Of a stretch of DNA of 64,000 bases, positions 11,526-21,560 are shown piece after piece. Within the stretch, counting starts at the first letter, position 1; every line of letters begins with the position of its first letter. A program made the translations under genes and the position numbers. The notes under the pieces are model-generated. The model did no database searches, was not told the origin of the DNA, and saw nothing but the letters and a program-made list of their open reading frames with translations. Origin of the DNA: Temnothorax longispinosus. Taxonomy: Eukaryota; Arthropoda; Insecta; Hymenoptera; Formicidae. The stretch lies in assembly GCF_030848805.1 (NCBI RefSeq), contig NC_092366.1, forward strand, positions 4,154,001 to 4,218,000, given 5' to 3'.

Positions 11526-12084
11526 TTATTAATTTAATGTTCTATCCTTCTAACCTTCGAAGTCTCGAAAAGACGATAAACTTGTCAAAAAATGTTTACT
11601 TTCTGAATTATTTAATTTGTTGATTCTTTTCTTTCCACAAGATAATTAATTCTACACTGTACGGGAAATTTGGGAGAGTAGAAAAAATTTATTTCTGAAA
11701 TATTTTCACGATTATATTAAATCGTGATTCAAAAAATAAAGTAATATAAAAAATTAGTCCACTTTTTGTAATTATACGTCTAGAAAAAGAAAACGTTTTA
11801 TTGAAAGGATACATAAATAGCATTATATCTTATAATATGTGATAATTCAGTTAGTAGATCAAAGTTCGATATGAAATAATTCAGTTAATTTAAATAAGTA
11901 AATTAATTTTGTTTCGCTAATTTAAAATTAAAAAAATCGGATATTTTTACATCATAATAAATTAATTTTTTTTTATAAAGTAAATTTAGTTATAAGTAAA
12001 AATATCAGAATATCATTAATAATCAAGGTTGATCGCTATTTTATTATGAAAAAATAATTTAAGAATAATACCAATGTTATGGCA

Positions 12085-12181
12085 GAGTTTCTAAATTCAT
12101 TGCCAGCGCTGAAAATCTATAGTATATGTATACGTTACATGTACTATAGATATCCAGCGCTGGCAATGAATTTAGAAACTC
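12085..12181. repeat. 97-bp near-perfect hairpin
   Basis: Arms of about 40 bp (gagtttctaaattcattgcc and on through the shared cagcgctg core) face each other with few mismatches and a loop of about 17 bases. It is too small for a typical autonomous element. It could be a tiny MITE or a stem-loop RNA precursor; no known microRNA seed was recognised. Confidence 0.75.
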
Positions 12182-12647
12182 AGCCTATGTTTAAATATTA
12201 CACGATGAAACAAAGTTGTTTTCGCGTTCCATAAGTTGATATTTTCAATTCGATTGATGGAGCGATTATGACGTAATTGAACATTTTAATAAATGATACC
12301 AAAAAAGATCCTTAGTAAGAGTGTAATAAATTTAATTTGTTTTGATTTATTCTTAAATTATAAAAATAATAATTTTATTTAAAAAATGCGTATTTAATAT
12401 TCCAATTTCTATTTTAATACAGATTAAACAGAGGAAAATACCACTACTACAAACTTCAATACATTACCCTATATTTCCCAAATTAATATTTCAGGATAAT
12501 TTTTATCTATTTAAGCTACCTATAAATATTTCTTGTCGAATATTTTTTTAAATTTGAATCCGATAAGATAAGTATATTACATGATGTATATGAAATTTTA
12601 TGTTATTAGAGAAGCGAAAATGTGATTCGTAATTTCTGCGTGCAAAT

Positions 12648-12741
12648 ACAATATAATATTGTATAAGCATACAATATTATATTGTATATGCATTACAATA
12701 TTATATTGTATATGCATTACAATATAATATTGTATATGCAA
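12648..12741. repeat. Four-copy tandem repeat of a self-palindromic ~24-bp unit
   Basis: Each unit contains the palindrome acaatattatattgt or acaatataatattgt followed by a tatgcatt-like spacer. Copies are nearly identical, so the array can form cruciforms or alternative hairpins. Confidence 0.8.
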
Positions 12742-13090
12742 TGTTACAACTTTCAGAATGTTAAGTAAAATACAATTGGATGAAATTGCAAATCACAAAA
12801 ATTTTCTGCGAAAGAATTTGTTTGTCCTTACTTTAATTTAAAGAACATGATATATGTATGTAATATGATACAAATGGCAGAAAAAAAGATTGTCAACGAA
12901 CATTATAATAATGAATATTAAGTTTCACCAAACTTATCGAGTTGAAGTTGAAACACCGGCCTCAAAACAGCAAACGCAATGAATTTTGTTTGACATATAC
13001 TTATTTAAGCGTACAACAATACCACAATTTTGTATACAATACCACAAATGATATCGCAAGGGAATCCTGGTTGGTATCAGTTTTTTTTTT

Positions 13091-13132
13091 TTTTTTATTA
13101 CGATTAACTACGTTAATCGTAATAAAAAAAAA
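13091..13132. repeat. Short hairpin with T-run/A-run ends
   Basis: A stem of tttttattacgattaa pairs with ttaatcgtaataaaaa around a 5-base loop, preceded by a longer poly-T run. Probably the remnant of a small foldback insertion. Confidence 0.6.
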
Positions 13133-13914
13133 CTCCGACAAAGAGCGTTATTTAGTAATAGTAACTTAAACAAGGAAATTCTAAATACATCAATAGCACA
13201 ATAATCTAGGAATATGTTCACCCGTGTAGAAATAAATTTTTTATATTTATTCGTGTCTATTGCTTAGCTTCGAATTAGTTGTATCTTTCTGCCGGCGTTT
13301 GAAGTTTAACTATTGAGTTTAACGCGAGTATAATCCGACTGTTCAAGTTTGACCAAGCTCGTTGCCAAGCGTTGCCGTTTGCTTTCGTCGCGACGTTTGA
13401 CACCCGTTTGGAGAGTATTATGGAATTAAGCGCGTGCATTTAGTAACAAAAAAAAAACGTCGACCTGTGATTATACGAAATGCCGCGTTTGTTGTGTGCA
13501 ATTGAGATAGCATTTGTTTCTATTATACGCGCATACGCTGTATTCCCATCGTCATTTTCATCAAGTATCATCTTACAACGGTAACGTTAGAGTTCGACGA
13601 TTTCAGTCGAACACGCTCAAACACGATTCAGGAAGTAAGCCCCGCTCGGTTTTAGCATACAAATATGCTGTGTAACGCGGCGTAATTAAGCGAGATAAGA
13701 AATTCACCTTATTGAACGCATCACGGACGTCATCGCGTGACGAGTCGTCGCAAGTGCCACAAATTCGCGTCTCGACGTATTCTAGTAATAGGGTAGCACA
13801 TTTTACGAAGCGAGGAGAGATCGGTGACAATGAAACGTCATTAAATCGTCGTAGTACGTAACACGAGCATGTATTTTAACAAAATATATTCCCGAGCTGC
13901 ATATTTATGAAAGT

Positions 13915-13929
13915 GAAAGTGAGTGAGTG

Positions 13930-13969
<40 letters not shown>
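13915..13969. repeat. (GA)n microsatellite
   Basis: Starts as gtga repeats and becomes a pure GA run of about 35 bases. Simple sequence, intergenic. Confidence 0.9.
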
Positions 13970-13972
<3 letters not shown>

Positions 13973-16775
13973 AAAATGTTATACATAATTATGGGGTCTC
14001 ACAATATTACGGTAAGATAGATAAATGTGTGCATTGTATCCGATAGCGCTGTAGTTTCACCGATACACGTTTCATCTTTCTATGTAAACAAACAAATATA
14101 TACATACATACATACATTACATTACATGGTATACATAGGATTCATTGAGGGACGGGAGGCCGCACGGGCATTCGTTTCGCCAAAAAGAAAAAAGTAAAGA
14201 GGAGGATCCGTCATCGTTTTTAGCATGTAACCGCAGAGAACTCTATAGCGTACCACACTATGCGTTCATAACGTGTACGACACTTTTGTGGGGTATTTAA
14301 AACCAATATTTTAACGCCCATCTACTTTATGCGGACTGAAATGCTCTATGTAAAAATTTATGTCATACTCTCTCTCTCCGACATGCGTTTAAATTCAATA
14401 CGTTAACCGTGACCATTCATACAGCATCTCTGATAGCCTATTTTTATAAACGAGCAATAGTTAACGGGTAGCTTCTCGAGACCGACTTACTTGGCATCGT
14501 TTCGCGCCCAGATTGTTTGGAAATATATAAGACGAACAGGTAGAAAAATTCGCATTCAAACTGCTGCCACTCCCAGCGCACTCTTAATTTGTAACAAATG
14601 AATATCATACGAATGACAAATTGATAATTTTATACGTGAAAATGCGTACACCTGTTAAAATGTGTCGACGGCAGTGCGATCCGAACGTTTCAGTTTGTCG
14701 CGTTGTCCTCCCTGTGTTAAAAATCTCTACTATGGTAAACAGCGTGAACGTAAAAAACCAGTCACAGTGGCAGGGTTTGAAACGGTGATTTTTGATAATT
14801 TTCCATGACGACGATACCTTTGCACGCGCACTGCAATTGAATGAGAAGAACGACGGATGAACTATATCATTATGACTTTATATATGTGCGACTTCGTATA
14901 TCTAATGTAAATAAATATACCAAGCTCTTGAGACTGATACGTCGTTTGCCTTCTTTTTCGCAGGATGCAGAATGCGACGAGCGAATAACAAAAAAAAAGA
15001 CACGAGACTGATGTTTGTTAATAATTTATTAATGGCATAGTACCAATACATCTCTTAATATTGACAATCATCACAAATAACGTGTAAAGTGGGTGTACAC
15101 CGCGTACAAAAGGCGTGAAATGTTTAATAAATGTCCCTTTTCTTTTTTTTTCTTCTATGATGTCCTATGCTAATGATCATTGGGATCAAATCGCGATGAT
15201 GTCAGATATGTAGAAATTGTTTCTTTTCTGTCGAGTGTGTTGTAAAAAAGTGTACGTATATAAGCAATAGCGCTAATAGTGGATTGTATCCGTTGCGACG
15301 CACAAGTCCCGAGACTTTCGCAACGCGTGCGTCTCACTGTTTGCGCGTACACGAGAAGATGACCAACATTTACTCTTATCCTTCTTGAGGAGATTCACAC
15401 TTTGCGAAACCGAAGAGAAATCGTAACGTATCGTGGCGCAATAAAATCTAACTTATCCGTAAATCTAAAATATCCGCTAAAATATTCGCGAATATATCCA
15501 GCGCATTTTTCTTAACATTATGAAATTTTAACTTTTTAAAAATATATATTAAATAATTAAATATAATGCTGTTTTTTAAGGTTCAAAACCGACTGTCCCA
15601 GCAGTAATGTATCTAAAGAGAAAACCGCAGAAATGAGAAATTGTATAGAGCACAAGGGTGTGTCGCGTGACTTTCAGCTCGACATGAGAGACGAAGGAAA
15701 TTCCTCGTTCGCGCAATCTACTATTATTGCACGCGACAGTACTAGTCACACGGTTTAAAATGAGAAAGACCATCTGGTTTACATGTTTACATAGATATTT
15801 AGTCGGGCTATTGGTCGGCGTATGTACCTTAGCAATTTTCGAAAATGTTTTCCCCTTACTTTTTGTACTTATCGCGACGCATGGTAAACACAAACCTGTT
15901 TTTGCAACAGGACTTTATAACTTCGCTTGAGAATTCTTTATATTCGCAAATTAAAGTCTAACTCCGGCTCTGATCTCTGGCTTTGAAACATTATAAAAAT
16001 CGCTAACTTTAATTGTCTCAGTGTATTATATACTGTAATTACATAGCTTCACATTATGCGAATAGAATTCATCATACACAATAAAAATTAAATCTAAATT
16101 GAAAATTTTATATGATAAATTAAAATAGAATAAAAAATAAACTTTTATATCCGAATGTGAAAGAAATTGGAATAATTTTCCGCTTGTGTGTAAATCAATG
16201 AAGATAAACAAAAGTTAAGTATTAAGTCGAGTTAGACTTCAATATGCAGTTTAGAACTGTGTACGAAAAATGGCTTCAGGATTAACATTTCATTTTCTGT
16301 CGTCTCCCATATATAATAAGCTCGTTATACTCCTTTTTTTGGTATAATAATCGGTATCCTGCATATAAATATATAATACACCAATTGCGCAATACAGGTG
16401 AGGCTGCGCCCTTAAAATAAGCGGAGTATTAGACAATTATTGCATAAATCAGTGAGCGAGTGGTCCGCACCGGATATCTCGACCCAGCTACTGGATAGGG
16501 GCGAGCAAGAAACGTTTTTTCAATCTACTGCTACAAGAAACTATACTGTCGTCACACTGAAAGTATGCAGCACGTTGTCTACTCGCCGTGAAATAAAGTG
16601 CAACGAAGCGCGCGCGTGTCCAGCGGGTCGTTCGCTACGTTCGATTGACCCGTCATCGATCGCGATCGCGAGACCGCCGTTGCCGAAGGGGACGGTAATT
16701 TTGCCGGCGATCAGACCGCGTAATCGGCCGTCGATTCCTTCTTATTAACGTTACGCGAATATCATTTTTGTAGAA

Positions 16776-18125
16776 TCAAAGCCGCCTGGCGTCCAACGCC
16801 TTGTTGAGGTCACTGACTAGCATGCCGAGGATGGGTCTGTGCTCGGAGTTGTATCGGAACACCGAGTCCAAGAATTTGGGGTACGCCAGGAAGTCGAACA
16901 CCTGGTCGCAACGCTGCGACGACTTGTCCGTGAGGTGCGGCTTTATCAGCTGCTGCAGCAACGTTCGGCAACGTTCCATCGAGCCCGTCAGGTACTCCTG
17001 GTCGTAACTGTAATCCACCTCGTAGAACGACACGACAGTCATCGCCACTGTCCCCAGAGCCTCCCGGATCTCCTCCAGCTTCTCGGCGTCGTTCGGACGA
17101 AATTGATGACTGCGCTGCACGAGTCCGATCTACGAATCGCGTTTTATAAGTTAATTTATGCGTCCAATTTCAACTCAATGTATATCAACCGTATAAATTA
17201 ATACACAATTAATTATACGCTTAATTTATATTGTAATATATATCGATATAGGCTGCGGTCCAGAATAATAATATTATCATTAAATGTTCTATAATAATCG
17301 GCTATTTATGGCTGCGGTCCACTTGACGCTACAAATGCTTTGAAGCGTTCTTCTTCTCCTTCTTTCTTCATTAAAAGAAAGGAGAAGAGGAATACTTGGA
17401 AGCATTTGTAGCGTCGAGTGGACCGCAGCCATAAATAGCCGATTATTATAGAACATTTAATGATAATATTATTATTCTGGTCTTATTATTACATATGAAC
17501 GAGGTAATTTCAAAGTAAAAAGAGGTAAAATTTTCGAAATATGTCTTCACTAAACTAAATATATTTATTCATATATCGATTAAATGATGCGAGTATTAAT
17601 TATTGAAGACACAATTTTGAACAGATTATTGAATATTATCTCAATTATTTTGAATTCAAGCTGCTTTTTTCAGAATTTTAATTCGTGATATCGATAAGTT
17701 TGGAATATTCAAGTTTGCCCAAGCTTCTTTTGACGTCCTTCTTTAATCGGTTCTTTAATCGGCTTGAAACTCATTGCAGAATCTATCGTCGAAATTAAAG
17801 TCTGCATTCTGGAATACTTCATGTATACCTTGATGGACAATTTGATGATGTTCTTAAGGACCTTCTCGGGCTCCTTCTTGTCCAAGTGCGGATTGCTCTT
17901 GGCGACGCTCTCCATCAATTTGTACAGATTATCGAGCAACGACGTCGTGGCGTCGTCGATGAAGAGCGACCGGCCTGCATTGGTGGACACTATGCGTCCG
18001 AGAAGCTTCTTCTGGGCGCGCAATCCTAAATCCCGAGTGCGACTTACGTTCCCACCACCGGCGTTATACGATCCACCGCCTCCGCCCCCGCCGCCGCCAC
18101 TTCCGATTGTGTTTGCCGACTGCAT
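16776..18125 (-). CDS. TNFAIP8: TNFAIP8-like (TIPE family) protein, sigmar-type
   Basis: Two core exons on the minus strand, 18125-17829 (coding from the first Met in this exon) and 17129-16776, give 216 residues. The junction is phase 0: donor AAG|GTATAC at 17828, acceptor TAG before 17129. Joined, it reads NIIKLSIK|IGLVQRSHQF, which aligns with the TIPE family core (human TIPE3 has IKIGILYRNNQF). Family motifs seen: DLGLRAQKKLLGRIVS, FIDDATTSLLDNLY, AMTVVSFYEVDYSYD, HLTDKSS and the DLNKALD tail. These proteins are all-helical with a hydrophobic cavity that binds lipids/phosphoinositides; they act in cell death, autophagy and leading-edge signalling (Drosophila orthologue sigmar). The N-terminus has a nine-glycine run (residues 9-17). 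The exon has its own acceptor just before the Met (leading TG), so upstream exons must exist. A foldback element sits in the intron. Confidence 0.9.
17260..17480. repeat. Nested foldback element in TNFAIP8-like intron
   Basis: Outer arms begin ccagaataataatattatca and are mirrored at the right end. An inner palindrome (about 17311-17430) starts ggctgcggtccacttgacgc and ends in its complement around a pyrimidine/purine-rich centre. The ggctgcggtcca motif also occurs once just outside the left arm (17251). Confidence 0.8.
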
Positions 18126-18811
18126 CACTGCAATATATTTTCGCACAGTGAACGACCGCCGCTCGTGTGCATTGTGCACGTACGCCCGCGTTCTCGCTTT
18201 TATTTCGCGGTAAATGTGAGTCGTGCGACCACGAGCTTTATTCGAGGCGAAACTCACGTTCGATAAAAGTCCCTCGAGTCGTAAATATCGCAGGTAACAA
18301 GTTTTCCTTGTAATCGTATCTTTATTTAGCGTCACGTCTAATATTGGAAATGTAAATAATCGGTATTTATAGCCCGATTTATATCAATTTAATATCAACT
18401 TTACATTTTACATTTCTCCAATATAAATTTAATATTTTAGAATGTGTTGTATAACGTATCGTGCGTTACGTAATGTACAAGATTGCGCTTATTATAAGTG
18501 AGCTGTAACGTTTCGTCAGCGCTAAATACGTAATGAAAAAAAAAAAGACGAGTTGCTTCCTTAAACGGTTTAACAACTCATCATAATCGCGGGAACAAAA
18601 GAATTGCACGTTCGAATGTGGCACAAAAGTAGAAAGTCTAACAACTTAGGGAGACGGAACGTTACAATTTCAGAGCCTCCTGACTCTCCTGAGAACGAAC
18701 GGCGCGAAAGCGGCTGTGCGTCTCTCGACGAGGCCTCATCACGACGATAAGTCTCGGTGTGCGTAGATACACGCACGTTTCTGTTTCGCAGACTTCGTAC
18801 GATGAACTCAC

Positions 18812-18938
18812 CACCATCGGGCATCGGTAGACCACCGTTTCCTCCGGAATCGTGATAGCGGGACGGCAAATTAAACAAAGAAGCGGCGAACTGTGTGCGT
18901 GTGTGAATAATGGGTCCGGCAAACTCAGGCAAACGTAA
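18812..18938 (-). other. Candidate alternative 5' exon of the TNFAIP8-like gene
   Basis: On the minus strand the acceptor ttattttag precedes 18938 and a strong donor GTGAGT follows 18812. Open frames cross it. One reads LRLPEFAGPIIHTRTQ and ends MPDG|, in phase 1, which fits the TG overhang of the exon at 18127. An internal ATG at 18824 would give MPDGV before the known MQSANT start. Splice sites and phase are direct observations; use in a real transcript is inference. Confidence 0.4.
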
Positions 18939-19058
18939 CTAAAATAAACCAAGGGTTAAACGGTCGAGCCGTTAAACGATCACATGCGTGACACAAATGT
19001 TCGTGGGTTCATGGATGTGCGCGAGACACGATGAACGGCCGGCGTATCTCCTCGCTAC

Positions 19059-19137
19059 CTTGATTGCAGTCGGTGACGGCCACTAAGTGATAGAGCAACC
19101 AGCTCTGCAATTCCATCACGGCTGTGCCCCACGCCAC
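19059..19137 (-). other. Candidate alternative 5' exon of the TNFAIP8-like gene
   Basis: Flanked by acceptor TTTTCGCAG and donor GTAGCG on the minus strand. An ATG at 19116 opens MELQSWLLYHLVAVTDCNQ and ends in phase 1, joining in frame to the core exon (VMQSANT...), for a 236-residue isoform. A second frame is also open, so it could instead be part of a 5' UTR. Confidence 0.4.
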
Positions 19138-19283
19138 CTGCGAAAAGAGAGATTTACAGAAACATTTGTAAATACTTGTAAATACATATATAAGATGCTA
19201 ATAGTAAGAAGATTTCACGAGAAGATTGCGTTTCCGAGGAAGTTACACAGAATCTCTCGCTGAAGTTTCCATCGCGGAGTTTG

Positions 19284-19703
19284 TCGCAAAAATAGGTATA
19301 AATGATAACGATATAATAAAATTACTGTACAAATTAATTTCCATTTAACTATACAGTTGATTTATATTACAATATAAATAGAGTAGAGAGAAAGTTGAAG
19401 TTTTACTGACTTTAGAAAAGGCATTATGGAAAAAACATCGACATAATTATCGTAGGATTGTCGTCGCTTATAAATTTCTTCCAATCGAATTTCTCGCAAA
19501 AATAGATATAAATAATAACGACATAATAAAATTACTACACTGTACCAATTAATTAATTTCCATTTAATTATACAGTTGACTTATATATATTATAATATAA
19601 AGTAGAGAGAAAATAAAAATCTTGCTGACTTGAGAGAAGGCATTATAAAGAAAATATCGACATAATTATCGTAGGAATTGCCGTTATAAATTTCTTTAAA
19701 TTA
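19284..19703. repeat. Tandem duplication, two ~210-bp copies
   Basis: The segment starting tcgcaaaaataggtataaat at 19284 is repeated from 19494 (tcgcaaaaatagatataaat) with scattered substitutions and small indels. Shared landmarks are the cgacataattatcgtagga string and a gagagaaa run. Non-coding. Confidence 0.8.
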
Positions 19704-20549
19704 AATTTCCCACGGAAATGTTTCGTACATAGACATAACAGCCAATGTCGCAATTTCCTTATCCGTACAATCGCTCGTGTTTGTGAAACAAAACGCGAGC
19801 AATATACATTTGCCCGAAATGCATTCAGCGAATCGTTGCCCGATTCTTCGGATCGCAAAGCCACCACAAAGCCGGTTGAGATAAAGTTAATTACGCTTCG
19901 TTGCCCGAGTTAAAAGCATCATCAGAGATATAAATCGAACGGTTCGTAATCCGAATTCACATTCGTAATAAAAGAAACGCGCTGTTCGACGGCGTGAGGA
20001 TTTCGCGTGAAATAATATAGATGCCCAAAAAAATAAACATTTTTACAGATATATATTTTTCTACCTGCTTAAAAAGATCAACGGAGAGATAGCCTTTATG
20101 TTTACCTCGTCCCTCGTAAATGTCTCATAAATGCCACCTACAGCCTTTTACATTTACAATACTATCAGCCTTGACACAGATAGAGGCTCTTTCAAAGGAT
20201 AACTTCGGGGATACGACGCTATAGCTGCTTCTTATGTGACACTTTTTAAACGCGAGATCGCTCTTTACGTCTGCACAAATTATCGTTTATAGATGTACGT
20301 AAAAATATTTTCAAACCTTGCCGAGTATATCCCGTCGTAAAATTTCGCGTTTTTAGATCTCTAAACTCGTGCATTCCGTTTTCAGGAATTCGCGTTGAAA
20401 GGAATTCGCGTCGTGACGCGTGTGATCGAGAGGGGGCCTCTCTCCCTCACTCGTACAATTCGTCTTAACGAGTGCGAACGATCCTAATGCTGGAAATGAA
20501 ATGTAATGCGAGCCGACGACATCCGCGTCGCACGCTATCATTCGCCTCT

Positions 20550-20586
20550 ACACACACACGCGCGCGCGCGTACACACGCGGGCGCA
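20550..20586. repeat. Mixed CA/CG alternating purine-pyrimidine repeat
   Basis: acacacac runs into cgcgcgcgcg and then tacacacgcg. This strictly alternating sequence is the type that favours Z-DNA. Intergenic or intronic. Confidence 0.75.
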
Positions 20587-21520
20587 CAATATAAGGCACT
20601 ATACCTTTGCCAGAGTTGGATCGATTTGTAAGGAGCGTCAAGGCGAGCCAGAGACTCTCATATTCACCTTTGCACGGCCGAACTGACAGCGGGCAGCCGA
20701 TTAAAACTACGAGCGATTCAAACCAGCCTTCCGTAAATTTAGATTTCGTCGCGCTTCAATAATATCAAATTCGATGAATCAAACTCCACGCGTAATGTTA
20801 ATGTACACGGGAAAACTTGTCTCGGATATACATCGGAAAAAAAATTAAAAAGTTGAGAGGCTTGAAAAATAAATAGCATTGGTGATAAAAGGGCGAGTCA
20901 GAAAAATGTTGGGTATTAATTATAAATTTCATCACAATGTACATACGTACGTTCGCTACAATATTTAATTTTTCGCGCACAGAATATCTGTGAAATTCGA
21001 AATATTATTTATAACATGATGGCACACATATTATTCTATGAAGCCCGCTATATTCAAATCTTGAATAAGAATCAAGTTTTCATTCGATTTTGTCTCTTCT
21101 TGATATTTATTTTTATCGAAATTTCAGTTCAGCTTATCTGTTGCGTATTTTTGCAAACAACCGCGGTCGCGCGTCTCTATCAAATTATTTTATTATCCAA
21201 TTCATTCCTATTTGTAATAATTATCGAAATAAAAGAAAATTACAAGAACGATGATGCAAATACAAAAAAGCAAAATAAACTACTTACATAGTCGCTAAAA
21301 CATACTCGGATAAATCGTAAATAGGAACAATATAACTCCATTTTCATCAGAATACCCGATTGATGTCACGTTAATTCGCTTCGTTATTATTAAGTATCCA
21401 CTTTTCCGAATCACAGAACCCGGTTAATTGTTCCCGAATCCTGCCACTCGGTGGACGAAACCACAGGGTTAATGTGCGTGAGAGCGCGTTATGAATGATC
21501 GATCGCCGGGGGCACTTTCG

Positions 21521-21559
<39 letters not shown>

Positions 21560-21560
21560 C
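21521..21560. repeat. (CT)n microsatellite
   Basis: A pyrimidine run of CT dinucleotides with a few interruptions, inside GC-richer DNA. No gene assigned. Confidence 0.85.

Larger units (their letters stand above)
10928..16775. other. Long intergenic stretch between convergent DCAF12 and TNFAIP8-like genes
   Basis: No ORF here looks like a conserved protein. It holds the 3' ends of the flanking genes, the foldback elements at 11033-11525 and 12085-12181, the palindromic tandem repeat at 12648-12741, a small hairpin at 13091-13132, a GA microsatellite at about 13915-13969 and a short ACAT-type run near 14100-14130. A CpG-richer patch at about 13280-13860 has no coding signature. A TTTATT (AATAAA on the minus strand) near 15024 could end the TNFAIP8-like transcript; this is a guess. 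Confidence 0.45.

Noticed and set aside
11175..11537. 120-codon ORF (and its mirror) inside the large foldback
   Set aside because: The two ORFs are mirror images produced by the inverted repeat and show no transposase or other domain.
12648..12741. CRISPR-like repeat array
   Set aside because: The units are contiguous self-palindromic tandem copies without unique spacers, in a eukaryotic genome.
17709..17828. C-terminal tail (…MQTLISTIDSAMSF…) on the TNFAIP8-like exon
   Set aside because: This is read-through past the AAG|GTATAC donor; splicing at that donor restores the conserved TIPE sequence exactly.
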